This document shows, one piece after another, positions 1 to 9,654 of a stretch of 64,000 nt of DNA. The DNA comes from an uncultured Phycicoccus sp. (GTDB taxonomy: Bacteria; Actinomycetota; Actinomycetes; Actinomycetales; Dermatophilaceae). Every line of letters begins with the position of its first letter. Positions within the stretch are counted from its first letter, which is position 1. The stretch spans positions 496,001-560,000 of the forward strand of contig NZ_CANLZR010000001.1 in NCBI RefSeq assembly GCF_947495705.1, written 5' to 3'. The position numbers and the translations under genes were made by a program. The notes beneath the pieces were generated by a model, which had not been told where the DNA came from, did not search any database, and was given only the letters and a program-made list of their open reading frames with translations.

Positions 1-2519
1 CCGCCGCCGCGGCCGGTCCGGGCCTCGGCCTCCTGTTCCAGGCACCCGAGCCGGTCGCCGTGCCGCGTCGGCGCCGGGCGACCTCGCCCGCGGGCGCGCC
101 CGTCGACCCCCCGGCCGGGCAGGCCACGGAGCGGACCGAGCGCGCCGAGCGTGACGAGCGCACCGAGCGCACTGACGACGAGGCCCCCGCCGCCACCGAC
201 GCCCCCTCGCGCGGGGCCGGCCCCGAGGACGACGGCGACTCCGCGGACGGCGAGGGCGGCTCGCGTCGCCGTCGCCGGGGTGGCCGCGGCCGCCGCGGCC
301 GGGGCAAGGGCGAGGACGACTCCGAGACCACCGACACCGCCGACGACAAGCCCGCCTCCGGTCGCGAGCGAGGCCGTCGCCGGTCGGGCAAGGACTCCAC
401 CGACACCGGGCCGGATGCCGACCAGGACTCCGGCTCCGACGACTCCGACGACGAGTCGCCGTCCAGCCGTCGTCGCCGCCGCCGTCGCCGCGGGTCCTCC
501 GGTGGCGACAGCGACGACCCGCCCGGCACCGTCACCCGGGTGCGGACGCCGCGCGCCGAGCGGGACGAGCCGACCGCCGTCAAGGGGTCGACCCGGCTCG
601 AGGCCAAGAAGCAGCGTCGCCGCGAGGGGCGCGAGGCCGGCCGTCGCCGCACGATCATCACCGAGGCCGAGTTCCTGGCCCGCCGTGAGAGCGTCGAGCG
701 CACGATGGTCGTGCGCGCGCGTGACGGCCGCACCCAGATCGGGGTCCTCGAGGACAACGTCCTCGTCGAGCACTACGTCTCGCGCGAGACGACGGCGTCG
801 ATGGCCGGCAACGTCTACCTCGGCCGGGTTCAGAACGTCCTGCCGTCGATGGAGGCCGCGTTCGTCGACATCGGCAAGGGACGCAACGCCGTCCTCTACG
901 CCGGTGAGGTCAACTGGGACGCCGCGGGCCTCGAGGTCAACCAGGCCAAGCGCATCGAGAACGCGCTGTCCTCCGGCGACACCGTGCTCGTCCAGGTCAC
1001 CAAGGACCCGATCGGCCACAAGGGTGCCCGCCTCACCTCGCAGATCTCGCTGCCCGGGCGGTACGTCGTGTACGTGCCCGAGGGCTCGATGACCGGCATC
1101 TCGCGCAAGCTGCCCGACACCGAGCGGGCCCGGCTCAAGGCGATCCTCAAGGAGGTCGTCCCCGAGGGCGCGGGCGTCATCGTCCGCACCGCCGCCGAGG
1201 GCGCCTCCGAGGCCGAGCTCACCGCCGACGTCGAGCGACTCACCAAGCAGTGGGAGCGCATCCAGAAGAAGGCGGAGTCGGCGAAGCAGAAGAAGTCCGG
1301 CAGCGGCGGCGCCCCGGCGCTGCTCCACGGCGAGCCCGACCTCACGATCCGCGTCATCCGCGACGTCTTCACCGAGGACTTCGCCTCGCTCGTCGTCTCG
1401 GGTGAGAAGGCGTGGTCGGAGGTCAGCGAGTACGTCGAGGACGTGGCGCCGGACCTCGCGAAGCGGGTCACCCGCTGGACGTCCGAGGACGACGTCTTCG
1501 CCGCGCACCGCATCGACGAGCAGATCGCCAAGGCGATGGACCGCAAGGTGTGGCTGCCCTCGGGTGGCTCGCTCGTCATCGACCGCACCGAGGCGATGAC
1601 CGTCGTCGACGTCAACACCGGCAAGTTCGTCGGCTCCGGGGGCAACCTCGAGGAGACGGTGACGAAGAACAACCTCGAGGCCGCCGAGGAGATCGTGCGC
1701 CAGCTCCGGCTGCGCGACATCGGCGGCATCATCGTCATCGACTTCATCGACATGGTCCTGGAGTCCAACCGCGACCTCGTCGTGCGGCGCCTGCTCGAGT
1801 GCCTCGGCCGGGACCGCACCAAGCACCAGGTCGCCGAGGTCACCTCGCTCGGGCTCGTCCAGATGACCCGCAAGCGGGTCGGGTCGGGCCTCATCGAGGT
1901 GTTCTCCGAGCCGTGCGAGCACTGCAACGGCAGCGGCATCGTCGTCCACACCGAGCCGATCGAGCGCGGCAACGGATCGGGCGACTCCGGGTCGAGCCGG
2001 TCCGGCCGCGGCCGCCGCGGCGGCCAGGGCACCCCGTCCGCCCCGGCGGCCGAGGTCCCGGAGCACAAGCCCAACGGCCCGACCGCGGCGCAGATCGCCG
2101 CGGCGGCGCACGCGGCGGCGCTCAAGCACACCGAGCAGTCCGAGGTCGCCGACCAGGTGGCGGCCGACGTCGCCGACCAGGTGGCGGCCGACGTGGCCGC
2201 CGCGGACCCCTCCGCCGCGGCCGGCGAGCCCGCACCTGCGGAGACCGCACCTGCGGAGACCGCACCTGCGGAGACCGCCCCGGCGCAGGCCGAGCCCGAG
2301 CGGCAGCCCGAGCCGGCGCAGGTCGAGGCGACCCCGCAGGCCGAGGCCGAGGCCGAGCCGGTCCGCGAGCAGGCCGTGCCGGAGCCCGAGCGGCAGCCCG
2401 AGCCCCAGCCCGAGCCGGTGCCGGCCGCCCGTTCGCGTCGCCGGCGCGGCCGGGTCGTCGCGCCCGCGGGGCCGCCGCCGGCTGCAGCGACCGGCGCCCC
2501 GGACAGCGAGGCCGGCTGA
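1..2519 (+). CDS. rne: Ribonuclease E/G (Rne/Rng family), 5' end outside window
   Basis: Endoribonuclease for mRNA decay and rRNA processing. The reading frame is open from base 3 to the window edge, so the true start lies upstream; the GTG at 60 is unlikely to be it. Visible parts: a long disordered Arg/Asp/Glu-rich segment with runs of arginine (about 160 codons), an S1-like RNA-binding region ([20 protein letters not shown]), the catalytic DNase-I-like core with [14 protein letters not shown] and [12 protein letters not shown], and the C-x2-C zinc link CEHCNGSG. The C-terminal tail is Ala/Pro/Glu-rich and carries exact DNA tandem repeats (24 bp twice at 2145-2192; 15 bp three times at 2231-2275). 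It sits upstream of rplU-rpmA-obg, the usual actinobacterial order. The family is certain. Confidence 0.95.
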   Translation, partial: AAAAGPGLGLLFQAPEPVAVPRRRRATSPAGAPVDPPAGQATERTERAERDERTERTDDEAPAATDAPSRGAGPEDDGDSADGEGGSRRRRRGGRGRRGRGKGEDDSETTDTADDKPASGRERGRRRSGKDSTDTGPDADQDSGSDDSDDESPSSRRRRRRRRGSSGGDSDDPPGTVTRVRTPRAERDEPTAVKGSTRLEAKKQRRREGREAGRRRTIITEAEFLARRESVERTMVVRARDGRTQIGVLEDNVLVEHYVSRETTASMAGNVYLGRVQNVLPSMEAAFVDIGKGRNAVLYAGEVNWDAAGLEVNQAKRIENALSSGDTVLVQVTKDPIGHKGARLTSQISLPGRYVVYVPEGSMTGISRKLPDTERARLKAILKEVVPEGAGVIVRTAAEGASEAELTADVERLTKQWERIQKKAESAKQKKSGSGGAPALLHGEPDLTIRVIRDVFTEDFASLVVSGEKAWSEVSEYVEDVAPDLAKRVTRWTSEDDVFAAHRIDEQIAKAMDRKVWLPSGGSLVIDRTEAMTVVDVNTGKFVGSGGNLEETVTKNNLEAAEEIVRQLRLRDIGGIIVIDFIDMVLESNRDLVVRRLLECLGRDRTKHQVAEVTSLGLVQMTRKRVGSGLIEVFSEPCEHCNGSGIVVHTEPIERGNGSGDSGSSRSGRGRRGGQGTPSAPAAEVPEHKPNGPTAAQIAAAAHAAALKHTEQSEVADQVAADVADQVAADVAAADPSAAAGEPAPAETAPAETAPAETAPAQAEPERQPEPAQVEATPQAEAEAEPVREQAVPEPERQPEPQPEPVPAARSRRRRGRVVAPAGPPPAAATGAPDSEAG

Positions 2520-2533
2520 CCCGTCGGCGAGGC

Positions 2534-2561
2534 CGGGGCGGTGATTTGGAGCACCGCCCCG
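2534..2561 (+). terminator. Hairpin terminator after rne
   Basis: A 10-bp G+C stem (2534-2543 with 2552-2561) closes an 8-nt loop 15 nt after the rne stop. There is no U-tract, as is common in high-GC actinobacteria. Confidence 0.6.
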
Positions 2562-2575
2562 CCCGCCGGTACACT
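2545..2575 (+). promoter_or_regulatory. Probable rplU promoter
   Basis: A good -10 box TACACT (2570-2575) lies about 100 nt before rplU. TTTGGA at 2545-2550 is a possible -35, with a long 19-nt spacer. The transcribed leader contains a short hairpin (CCCGTGG/CCACGGG near 2606-2620) that could take part in ribosomal-protein autoregulation, but nothing here proves that. Confidence 0.45.
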
Positions 2576-2674
2576 TGTGAGTCGGTGCGCCCACCGCGTC
2601 GGTGTCCCGTGGTCCACGGGGTAGCAACTGACCGGTCACGAGCGAGCGCGCCCGAACAGGAAGTGAGTACGAAC

Positions 2675-2980
2675 GTGTACGCGATTGTGCGCGCAGGTGG
2701 TCGCCAGGAGAAGGTCTCCGTGGGCGACGTCCTGCTCATCGACAAGATCGGCCAGGCCGGCGACGAGATCAAGCTCCAGCCGCTCCTCGTCGTCGACGGC
2801 GGCTCGGTCACGAGCGACGCCTCGAAGCTCGCGAAGGTCACGGTCACCGCCGAGGTCGTCAAGGCCGCCAAGGGTCCGAAGATCACGATCCTCAAGTACA
2901 AGAACAAGACCGGCTACCGGAAGCGCCAGGGCCACCGCCAGCCGCTCACCCAGATCAAGATCACGGCGATCGACGCCTGA
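2675..2980 (+). CDS. rplU: 50S ribosomal protein L21
   Basis: Component of the large ribosomal subunit that binds 23S rRNA. The 101-residue product starts [18 protein letters not shown] and ends with the family signature [15 protein letters not shown], which matches the normal L21 length of 100-103 residues. The GTG at 2675 was chosen because AGGAAGTGAG lies upstream and the N-terminus then matches the family. The in-frame GTG at 2663 would have its ribosome-binding site touching the start codon. It is followed by rpmA after 36 nt, the near-universal L21-L27 operon. Confidence 0.96.
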   Translation: MYAIVRAGGRQEKVSVGDVLLIDKIGQAGDEIKLQPLLVVDGGSVTSDASKLAKVTVTAEVVKAAKGPKITILKYKNKTGYRKRQGHRQPLTQIKITAIDA

Positions 2981-3016
2981 GCCCACGCTCGGACCTCACG
3001 GACAAGGACTACAGAC

Positions 3017-3283
3017 ATGGCACACAAGAAGGGTGCGTCCTCGACCCGCAACGGTCGTGACAGCAACGCCCAGTACCTCGGCGTCAAGCGCTACGGCGGC
3101 CAGGTCGTCAAGGCCGGCGAGATCATCGTCCGCCAGCGCGGCACGCACTTCCACCCCGGCGACGGCGTCGGCCGTGGCGGCGACGACACGCTGTTCGCGC
3201 TCGTCGCGGGCGCCGTGACCTTCGGCTCCAAGCGCGGCCGCAAGACCGTGAACATCCTGCCGGTGGAGACCGCCGCGCAGTGA
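3017..3283 (+). CDS. rpmA: 50S ribosomal protein L27
   Basis: Large-subunit protein whose N-terminal arm reaches toward the peptidyl-transferase centre. The 88-residue product begins [17 protein letters not shown], without the cleavable N-terminal extension seen in Firmicutes. It contains [18 protein letters not shown] and [18 protein letters not shown], all typical of L27. It is co-transcribed with rplU and followed by a strong hairpin at 3323-3358. Confidence 0.97.
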   Translation: MAHKKGASSTRNGRDSNAQYLGVKRYGGQVVKAGEIIVRQRGTHFHPGDGVGRGGDDTLFALVAGAVTFGSKRGRKTVNILPVETAAQ

Positions 3284-3322
3284 CGCGTCGCCGGGCACCA
3301 CGCCCGGCACCACGCACCACAT

Positions 3323-3358
3323 CGTGAGGGGCGGGCCGCGATCGGCCCGCCCCTCACG
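3323..3358 (+). terminator. Terminator of the rplU-rpmA operon
   Basis: A perfect 15-bp G+C-rich stem (3323-3337 with 3344-3358) around a 6-nt loop, 40 nt after rpmA. There is no U-run. It separates the ribosomal-protein operon from obg. Confidence 0.8.
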
Positions 3359-3370
3359 TATTCGCACCCC

Positions 3371-3458
3371 GCCGTCCCCGACTTCTCATGCTGGCGTCGC
3401 TCGACACGCCGGCTCCCCGGCCCGACACGCCGACAGCAGCATGAGAAGTGGGGACGGC
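3371..3458. repeat. Intergenic palindromic element, copy A
   Basis: Arms of 23 and 22 nt (3371-3393 and 3437-3458) are reverse complements apart from one extra base. They contain CTTCTCATG and CATGAGAAG. The loop of about 43 nt carries CGACACGCCG twice. Related elements lie at 19807-19883 and 25957-26043. It sits immediately upstream of obg. Confidence 0.75.
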
Positions 3459-3477
3459 TCGAGTCAGGAGACACCCC

Positions 3478-5001
3478 ATGGCGACCTTCGTCGACCGCGT
3501 CGTCCTCCACGTGACGGCCGGGAACGGCGGGCACGGGGTGGCCTCGGTCAAGCGTGAGAAGTTCAAGCCGCTCGGCGGTCCGGACGGGGGCAACGGAGGG
3601 CGCGGCGGCTCGGTCGTCCTCGCCGTCGACACCCAGGCGACGACGCTGCTGGACTACCACCACAGCCCGCACCGCAAGGCCGACAACGGCAAGCCCGGCG
3701 CCGGCGACGAGCGCAACGGCGCCGACGGTGGCGACCTCGTGCTGCCGGTCCCGGAGGGCACCGTCGTCAAGGACGGCAACGGGGACGTCCTCGCCGACCT
3801 CGTCGGGGCCGGGACGACGTTCGTGCTCGCCCGCGGCGGGCGCGGTGGCCTCGGCAACAAGGCCCTCGCGAGCCCGCGCCGCAAGGCCCCCGGGTTCGCC
3901 CTGCTCGGCGAGCCGGGGGAGTCCCTCGACGTCGTCCTCGAGCTGAAGTCCCTCGCCGACGTCGCGCTCATCGGCTTCCCGTCGGCCGGCAAGTCCTCGC
4001 TCGTCTCGGTCGTCTCGGCGGCCAAGCCCAAGATCGCCGACTACCCGTTCACGACGCTCGTGCCCAACCTCGGGGTCGTCACCGCCGGCAACGCCCGGTA
4101 CACCATCGCCGACGTCCCCGGCCTCATCCCGGGGGCCAGCGAGGGCAAGGGTCTCGGCCTGGAGTTCCTGCGCCACGTCGAGCGCTGCTCCGTGCTCGTC
4201 CACGTCGTCGACTGCGCGACCCTCGAGCCGGGGCGGGACCCCCTGACCGACCTCGAGGTCATCGAGTCCGAGCTCGCGGCGTACGTGACCGACGACAGCC
4301 TCGGCGGCCGCCCGCTCTCGGAGCGCACCCGGGTCGTCGTCCTCAACAAGGCCGACGTCCCCGAGGCGCGCGAGCTGGCCGAGATGGTCCGCCCGATGCT
4401 CGAGGAGCGCGGGCTCGAGGTGCACATCGTCTCCGCCGTCGCGCACATCGGGCTCAAGGAGCTGACCTTCGCACTCGCCCGCCACGTCGAGCAGGCGCGG
4501 GCCGAGCTCGAGGCCCAGGTCGTCGAGAAGCCCCGCGTCGTGCTGCGCCCCGTCGCGGTCGACGACAGCGGCTTCCACGTGCGCCGCGAGTCGACCCCCG
4601 ACGGCGAGCTGTTCCGCGTCATCGGCGAGCGCCCCACCCGGTGGGTCCGCCAGACCGACTTCACCAACGACGAGGCCGTCGGCTACCTCGCCGACCGGCT
4701 CGGCCGTCTCGGCGTCGAGGAGGCGCTGTACAAGGCCGGTGCCGTCGCCGGGTCCACCGTGCTCGTCGGCCCCGAGGACAACGCGGTCGTCTTCGACTGG
4801 GAGCCGACGATGAGCAGCGGCGCCGAGCTGCTGACGGGCCCGCGCGGCACCGACCTGCGCTTCGAGGACTCCGGTCGCAAGACCCGCGGGGAGAAGCGCG
4901 AGCAGTTCCACGCCCGCAAGGACGCCCAGACCGCTGCCCGCGAGGAGCTGGCCGCCGAGCGCCGCGCCGGCCGCTGGTCGAAGCCGGACGACGAGGACTG
5001 A
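3478..5001 (+). CDS. obg: Obg family GTPase
   Basis: Essential GTPase linked to 50S assembly and the stringent response. The 507 residues show the Gly-rich Obg fold ([20 protein letters not shown] through about residue 158), the G domain with P-loop [14 protein letters not shown] and NKAD motifs, and the C-terminal OCT domain, ending in a basic/acidic tail. The ATG at 3478 follows CAGGAG with 7-nt spacing, so the upstream in-frame codon at 3448 was rejected. proB starts 2 nt after the stop, so the two are one transcript. Confidence 0.96.
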   Translation: MATFVDRVVLHVTAGNGGHGVASVKREKFKPLGGPDGGNGGRGGSVVLAVDTQATTLLDYHHSPHRKADNGKPGAGDERNGADGGDLVLPVPEGTVVKDGNGDVLADLVGAGTTFVLARGGRGGLGNKALASPRRKAPGFALLGEPGESLDVVLELKSLADVALIGFPSAGKSSLVSVVSAAKPKIADYPFTTLVPNLGVVTAGNARYTIADVPGLIPGASEGKGLGLEFLRHVERCSVLVHVVDCATLEPGRDPLTDLEVIESELAAYVTDDSLGGRPLSERTRVVVLNKADVPEARELAEMVRPMLEERGLEVHIVSAVAHIGLKELTFALARHVEQARAELEAQVVEKPRVVLRPVAVDDSGFHVRRESTPDGELFRVIGERPTRWVRQTDFTNDEAVGYLADRLGRLGVEEALYKAGAVAGSTVLVGPEDNAVVFDWEPTMSSGAELLTGPRGTDLRFEDSGRKTRGEKREQFHARKDAQTAAREELAAERRAGRWSKPDDED

Positions 5002-5003
5002 CG

Positions 5004-6134
5004 ATGCCCGGGGTCGCCGACCAGCTGCGCCGCCGCGTGGGCGGGGCCCAGCGTCTCGTCGTCAAGATCGGGTCCTCGTCGCTGACGAGCGCCGACGGCG
5101 GGCACCTCGACCTCGAGGCGCTGACCGCGCTCGTCGACGTCCTCGCGGCACGCCGGGCGGCGGGCCGGCAGGTCGTGCTCGTGTCCTCGGGGGCGATCGC
5201 CGCCGGGCTCGGCCCGCTCGGGCTCGCGTCCCGGCCCACCGACCTCGCGACGCAGCAGGCCGCGGCGAGCGTCGGGCAGGGCGCGCTCGTCGCCGCGTAC
5301 CAGGCGGCGTTCTCCCGGCACGGGCTCACCGTCGGCCAGGTGCTGCTCACCGCCGACGACACGACCCGCCGCAGCCACTACACGAACGCCCGGCGCACCC
5401 TCGAGCGGCTCCTGGAGCTCGGCATCGTCCCGATCGTCAACGAGAACGACACGGTGGCGACCCAGGAGATCCGGTTCGGCGACAACGACCGGCTCGCGGC
5501 CCTGGTCACCGACCTCGTCGGGGCCGACGGGCTCGTCCTCCTCACCGACGTCGACGCCGTGCACGACCGGCCGCCGTCGCAGGGCGAGTCACGCCGGGTG
5601 CCCTTCGTCGCCACGACCGACGACCTCGCCTCGGTGACGATCAGCGGGACGGGGTCCTCGGTCGGCAGCGGGGGCATGGTCACGAAGGTGGAGGCGGCGG
5701 GCATCGCCGGTGCCGCCGGGATCCCCACCCTGCTCACCCGGCTGCCCGACGTCGACGCGGCGCTCGCCGGCGAGGACGTCGGCACCGTGTTCGCCCCCGC
5801 GGCCGCGCCCCGGACCTCGCGCAAGCGCTGGCTCGCGCACGCGACGACGGCCCGGGGGCGGCTCGTCCTCGACGACGGCGCCGTCGCGGCGGTCACCCAG
5901 CGCCGCACGTCGCTGCTGCCCGCCGGCGTCACCGCGGTCACCGGCTCCTTCGCGGCCGGGGAGGCCGTCGACCTGTGCGCCCCGGACGGCGCGGTCATCG
6001 CGCGTGGGCTCGTCAACTACGCCTCGGCCGAGCTGCCGCGCCTGCTCGGGCGGTCGACCCGCGACCTCGCCCGCGAGCTCGGTCCGTCGTACGAGCGGGA
6101 GGTCGTCCACCGCGACGACCTCGTCGTCCTCTGA
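5004..6134 (+). CDS. proB: Glutamate 5-kinase
   Basis: Phosphorylates L-glutamate to gamma-glutamyl phosphate, the first committed step of proline synthesis. The 376-residue product has the amino-acid-kinase domain (LVVKIGSSSLTSADGG, VNENDTVATQEIRFGDND, TGSSVGSGGMVTKVEAA) followed by a C-terminal PUA domain (about residues 280-376). It is coupled to obg. The next step, ProA, is encoded 1.1 kb downstream beyond an inverted pdxY gene, so the usual adjacent proBA pair has been split by one gene. Confidence 0.95.
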   Translation: MPGVADQLRRRVGGAQRLVVKIGSSSLTSADGGHLDLEALTALVDVLAARRAAGRQVVLVSSGAIAAGLGPLGLASRPTDLATQQAAASVGQGALVAAYQAAFSRHGLTVGQVLLTADDTTRRSHYTNARRTLERLLELGIVPIVNENDTVATQEIRFGDNDRLAALVTDLVGADGLVLLTDVDAVHDRPPSQGESRRVPFVATTDDLASVTISGTGSSVGSGGMVTKVEAAGIAGAAGIPTLLTRLPDVDAALAGEDVGTVFAPAAAPRTSRKRWLAHATTARGRLVLDDGAVAAVTQRRTSLLPAGVTAVTGSFAAGEAVDLCAPDGAVIARGLVNYASAELPRLLGRSTRDLARELGPSYEREVVHRDDLVVL

Positions 6135-6144
6135 CGCCCTCGGC

Positions 6145-6233
6145 TTTCTCGGGTCACCCGATAACGCCGCGCTTCCCCCCGGAAGTCTTCCGGGGTGAAG
6201 CGGGGGTTTCTCGGGTCACCCGATAACGCCGCG
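6145..6233. repeat. Two 27-bp direct repeats around a long hairpin
   Basis: The same 27 bp occurs at 6145-6171 and 6207-6233. Each copy contains a small palindrome, CGGGTCACCCG. Between them is a near-perfect hairpin, 6170-6202: 9-bp arms (6177-6185, 6187-6195) with a one-base centre, extended by six more pairs past a single mismatch. It fills the gap between convergent proB and pdxY, so it probably also works as a two-way terminator. Confidence 0.75.
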
Positions 6234-6281
6234 TCCGGCTGGGGCGGCAGGCGCCCCGCGCGGACCCTGGTGACCGGTCGG

Positions 6282-7136
6282 TCAGCGGATTCGCTCGACC
6301 TCGAACTGCATCCGTGGCTCGGCGATGGCGTCCTGGCTCTGCACGAGCTGCAGCTCGCGCCGCCCGGAGTCCAGCGTGCGCTGCAGCAGGTCGAACACGC
6401 TCGAGACCGTCCTGCCCAGCGCGACCCCGGCGTCGCCGGTGTCGAGCAGGTGCGCCGTGAAGAGCGCCGCCGTGACGTCGCCGGACCCGTTGGCCTTGAG
6501 CGGCAGGTGCGGGGTGCGCACGATCCACGCCCCGTCACCGTCGACCGCGAGCATCTCGATGGTGCCCTCGGGCCGGTCCGGGCGCAGCACGCTCGTCACG
6601 AGGACCGTCGACGGCCCCAGCGCGCGCGCCGCGTCGACGGACGCCAGCGTGGACTCGAGGTCGCCGGGCTCGGTCTCGGTGAGGAACCCGAGCTCGAACT
6701 GGTTCGGGGTGATGAGGTCGGCCTGCGGGACGACCCGCTCGCGGAGCAGCACGGGGATGGCCGGGTGCACGAAGCACCCCGACGACGCGTTGCCCATCAC
6801 CGGGTCACACGCGTAGATCGCCGCCGGGTTGGCCGCCTTGGTGCGGGCGACCGCGTCGAGGATGACCTCCCCGATCTGCTCGCCGCCCTGGTAGCCGGAC
6901 AGCACCGCGTCCACCTCGCCGAGGGCCTCGCGGTCCTGGACACCCGAGACGACCTCGCGGACGTCCTCGGGGGCCATGAGCGGGCCGCGCCAGGCGCCGT
7001 AGCCGGTGTGGTTGGAGAAGTGGACCGTGTGCACCGGCCACACCTCGACGCCGAGCCGCTGCAGCGGGAAGACCGCGGCCGAGTTGCCGACGTGCCCGTA
7101 CGCGACGGAGGACTGGATGGAGAGGATCGTCGTCAC
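6282..7136 (-). CDS. pdxY: Pyridoxal kinase (PdxY type)
   Basis: Phosphorylates pyridoxal to pyridoxal 5'-phosphate in the B6 salvage pathway. The 284-residue ribokinase-fold protein starts [21 protein letters not shown] and has the substrate-loop sequence [25 protein letters not shown], the TPNQFEL segment and the anion-hole/catalytic [14 protein letters not shown]. Length and motifs match PdxY. It is inserted opposite to proB and proA; no metabolic link with proline is needed to explain it. Confidence 0.93.
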   Translation of the reverse strand: MTTILSIQSSVAYGHVGNSAAVFPLQRLGVEVWPVHTVHFSNHTGYGAWRGPLMAPEDVREVVSGVQDREALGEVDAVLSGYQGGEQIGEVILDAVARTKAANPAAIYACDPVMGNASSGCFVHPAIPVLLRERVVPQADLITPNQFELGFLTETEPGDLESTLASVDAARALGPSTVLVTSVLRPDRPEGTIEMLAVDGDGAWIVRTPHLPLKANGSGDVTAALFTAHLLDTGDAGVALGRTVSSVFDLLQRTLDSGRRELQLVQSQDAIAEPRMQFEVERIR

Positions 7137-7196
7137 CGCCCCATCCTGTCACCGTCCCGACGCCCGGGAGGAGGCGCCGCCACCCGCCCGCCCGCG

Positions 7197-7219
7197 CCTA
7201 CCCTGGAGCCATGTCCGAG
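7197..7219 (+). promoter_or_regulatory. Leaderless proA promoter/start module
   Basis: A TACCCT -10 box (7199-7204) lies 6 nt before the proA ATG. The same 23 bp, including the first three codons, recurs inverted at the glycosyltransferase start (9526-9548). GGAG inside the spacer could also serve as a weak ribosome-binding site. Confidence 0.65.
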
Positions 7220-8503
7220 CGCACCACCGGGGTCGACCCCGCCGACGTCGCACAGGTCCGGGCCGTCGCCACCGCCGCCCGCACCGCGTCCCGCCGCCTC
7301 GCCCTGCTCTCGCGCGCCGAGAAGGACGCCGCCCTGCACGCCCTCGCCGACGCCATCGACGCCGCCACCGACGACATCGTCGCGGCGAACGAGGCCGACC
7401 TCGCGCGCGGCCGCGAGCAGGGGATGAGCGAGAGCCTCCAGGACCGGCTGCGCCTCGACCCGCCCCGGGTCGCCGCCGTCGCCCAGGCGCTGCGCGACAT
7501 CGCCGCGCTGCCCGACCCGGTCGGTGAGGTGGTCCGCGGCTCCACCCTCGCCAACGGCCTCCAGATCCGCCAGGTCCGGGTGCCGATGGGCGTCGTCGGG
7601 ATGATCTACGAGGCCCGCCCCAACGTCACCGTCGACGCCGCCGGCCTGGGCCTGAAGTCCGGCAACGCCGTCATCCTGCGCGGGGGCAGCGCCGCCGCCG
7701 ACACCAACCGGGCCACTGTCGCCGTCCTCCGTCGGGCCCTCGACGCGCACGGCCTCCCGGCGGACGCCGTCAGCCTGCTCGAGGGCGGGCACGGCGTCGT
7801 CCGCGCCCTCATGACGGCCCGCGGCCAGGTCGACCTCCTCATCCCGCGCGGGGGAGCGGACCTCATCGAGGCCGTCGTCACCGGCTCCACCGTGCCCGTC
7901 ATCGAGACCGGGGTCGGCAACTGCCACGTGTACGTCGACGCCCGCGCCGACCTCGACGCCGCGCTGGCCATCACCGTCAACGCCAAGACGCACCGGCCGA
8001 GCGTCTGCAACGCCGCCGAGTCGCTGCTCGTGCACCGGGGCGTCGCCGACGCCTTCCTGCCCAAGGCGCTCGCGGCCCTCCACGCCGAGGGGGTGCTCCT
8101 GCACACCGACGCCGCGGCGGGGGCCCGGGCCGCCGCTGCCGGGGTGCCCCACGACGACGCCACGGACGAGCACTTCGCCACCGAGTTCCACGGCCTCGAG
8201 ATGTCGGTCGGGGTGGTCGAGGACCTCGACGCCGCGCTCGAGCACATCCGCCGCTACGGGTCGGGGCACACCGAGGCCATCGTCACCGAGGACCGCGCGG
8301 CCGCCCGCCGCTTCACCGCCGAGGTCGACGCCGCGGCCGTCATGGTCAACGCCAGCACGCGGTTCACCGACGGGGGCGAGTTCGGGTTCGGCGCCGAGAT
8401 CGGCATCTCGACCCAGAAGCTGCACGCCCGGGGCCCGATGGCCCTGCCCGAGCTGACGACGACGAAGTGGGTCGTCGAGGGCGACGGTCAGACCCGGGTC
8501 TGA
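7211..8503 (+). CDS. proA: Gamma-glutamyl phosphate reductase
   Basis: NADPH-dependent reduction of gamma-glutamyl phosphate to glutamate semialdehyde, the second step of proline synthesis. The 430-residue aldehyde-dehydrogenase-fold protein has [20 protein letters not shown], the nucleotide-binding region [17 protein letters not shown], and the catalytic cysteine in [13 protein letters not shown] (about residue 266), ending [17 protein letters not shown]. The C-terminal five codons (GQTRV-stop) lie in a perfect palindrome shared with the convergent gene. Confidence 0.96.
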   Translation: MSERTTGVDPADVAQVRAVATAARTASRRLALLSRAEKDAALHALADAIDAATDDIVAANEADLARGREQGMSESLQDRLRLDPPRVAAVAQALRDIAALPDPVGEVVRGSTLANGLQIRQVRVPMGVVGMIYEARPNVTVDAAGLGLKSGNAVILRGGSAAADTNRATVAVLRRALDAHGLPADAVSLLEGGHGVVRALMTARGQVDLLIPRGGADLIEAVVTGSTVPVIETGVGNCHVYVDARADLDAALAITVNAKTHRPSVCNAAESLLVHRGVADAFLPKALAALHAEGVLLHTDAAAGARAAAAGVPHDDATDEHFATEFHGLEMSVGVVEDLDAALEHIRRYGSGHTEAIVTEDRAAARRFTAEVDAAAVMVNASTRFTDGGEFGFGAEIGISTQKLHARGPMALPELTTTKWVVEGDGQTRV

Positions 8504-8505
8504 CC
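8486..8505. repeat. Perfect 20-bp palindrome over two overlapping stop codons
   Basis: The sequence GGTCAGACCCGGGTCTGACC is its own reverse complement. It contains the last codons and stop of both proA (+) and the glycosyltransferase (-), so both proteins end GQTRV. The genes overlap by 16 bp (8488-8503). It may act as a bidirectional terminator. Confidence 0.85.
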
Positions 8506-9534
8506 CGCCACCCGCCGGGGCTCGTCGCCGGCATGCTCCGGCGGCGCCGTGCGGACGGGGACCACGTGCGGCCGGGTCGGTGTTCGATCGTCGCCGGCCG
8601 CCGCCTCGAGGCTGTCGTGCGCCACGTAGTAGGTGGGGCGGGCCTGCAGCGCCGTGTACGTGCGCCCGACGTACTCGCCGAGGATGCCGAGCGCCAGCAG
8701 CTGGACGGCGCCGACGGCCGAGACGATGACGACCGTCGAGGTCCAGCCGGGGAGGGTGTTGCCGAGCAGCATCGCGGCGAGCGCGTAGAGCAGCACGAGG
8801 ACGGCCGAGACCCCGCCGGCCAGGCCGAGCCAGGTCGCGAACCGCAGGGGGGCGATCGAGAAGCCGGTGACGCCGTCGATCGAGAGGCGGAGCATCTTCG
8901 CCAGGGGGTACTTCGACTCGCCGGCCGCCCGCGCCTCCCGGCGGTAGCCGACCGACGCGCTGGGGAAGCCGAGCGCCGGGACGACGAGACGCAGCACGCG
9001 GTTGTGCTCGGGGAGGGCGTTGACGGCCTCGACGGTGGCGCGGGACATGAGCCGGAAGTCCCCGGCGTCCACGTGCGCGTCGACGTCGGACAGGGCCCGG
9101 ATGGACCGGTAGAAGGCCCGGGCGGAGACGCGCTTGAACCGGGTGTCGCTGGAGCGGTCCTCGCGGACGCCGTAGACGACGTCGACGCCCTCGCGGCGCG
9201 CGGCGTCGAGCATCGTCGCGATGGTCTCGGGCGGGTCCTGCAGGTCGGCGTCGATCGTCACGACGTAGCGCCCGCGGGCCCGGACGAGGCCGGCGGAGAT
9301 GGCGGCCTGGTGCCCGGCGTTGGCCCGCAGCCGGACGACGCGCACGGCGTCCCACTCACGGCGCAGCCGCTGGAGGAGCACCGGGGTGGCGTCGGTGGAG
9401 CCGTCGTCGACGCACAGCACCTCGTACGTCACGCCCCAGGCCTCGGCCAGCGGGCGCAGCCGCTCGACGAACAGGGGGATGACGTCCTGCTCGTTGTACA
9501 TCGGGACGACGACCGTCAGCTCGATCTCGGACAT
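8488..9534 (-). CDS. Family-2 membrane glycosyltransferase (DPM1/ArnC-like)
   Basis: Likely transfers a sugar from a nucleotide sugar to a polyprenyl phosphate at the inner membrane face. The 348 residues start [20 protein letters not shown]. They contain [11 protein letters not shown] and the metal-binding [11 protein letters not shown], then DFRLMSR, and two C-terminal membrane helices (about 235-260 and 270-295). Such proteins donate sugars to wall glycopolymers or teichoic acids; the substrate cannot be read here. The ATG at 9534 was chosen because TACCCT lies 6 nt upstream and the family motif begins there. Confidence 0.85.
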   Translation of the reverse strand: MSEIELTVVVPMYNEQDVIPLFVERLRPLAEAWGVTYEVLCVDDGSTDATPVLLQRLRREWDAVRVVRLRANAGHQAAISAGLVRARGRYVVTIDADLQDPPETIATMLDAARREGVDVVYGVREDRSSDTRFKRVSARAFYRSIRALSDVDAHVDAGDFRLMSRATVEAVNALPEHNRVLRLVVPALGFPSASVGYRREARAAGESKYPLAKMLRLSIDGVTGFSIAPLRFATWLGLAGGVSAVLVLLYALAAMLLGNTLPGWTSTVVIVSAVGAVQLLALGILGEYVGRTYTALQARPTYYVAHDSLEAAAGDDRTPTRPHVVPVRTAPPEHAGDEPRRVAGQTRV

Positions 9535-9548
9535 GGCTCCAGGGTAGG
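9526..9548 (-). promoter_or_regulatory. Leaderless glycosyltransferase promoter/start module
   Basis: On the minus strand TACCCT precedes the ATG by 6 nt. The 23-bp block is an exact inverted copy of the proA start module at 7197-7219. Confidence 0.6.
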
Positions 9549-9621
9549 TGCGCAGGCTGTGCCCGACCCAGGTTTCGCCGTGGATGCGCTGAGAGAGCGG
9601 CGCCGGCCGACCGGCCCGGCG

Positions 9622-9654
9622 GAGGGCCCCCGAGTATGAGATTCGGGGGCCCTC
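9622..9654. terminator. Orphan hairpin
   Basis: A perfect 12-bp G+C-rich stem (9622-9633 with 9643-9654) with a 9-nt loop, lying in the leader side of the glycosyltransferase with no plus-strand gene before it. It may end an unseen small RNA or insulate the promoter. Confidence 0.5.

Noticed and set aside
2145-2275. CRISPR-like direct repeats
   Set aside because: Units are contiguous without spacers and lie in frame inside the RNase E coding sequence.
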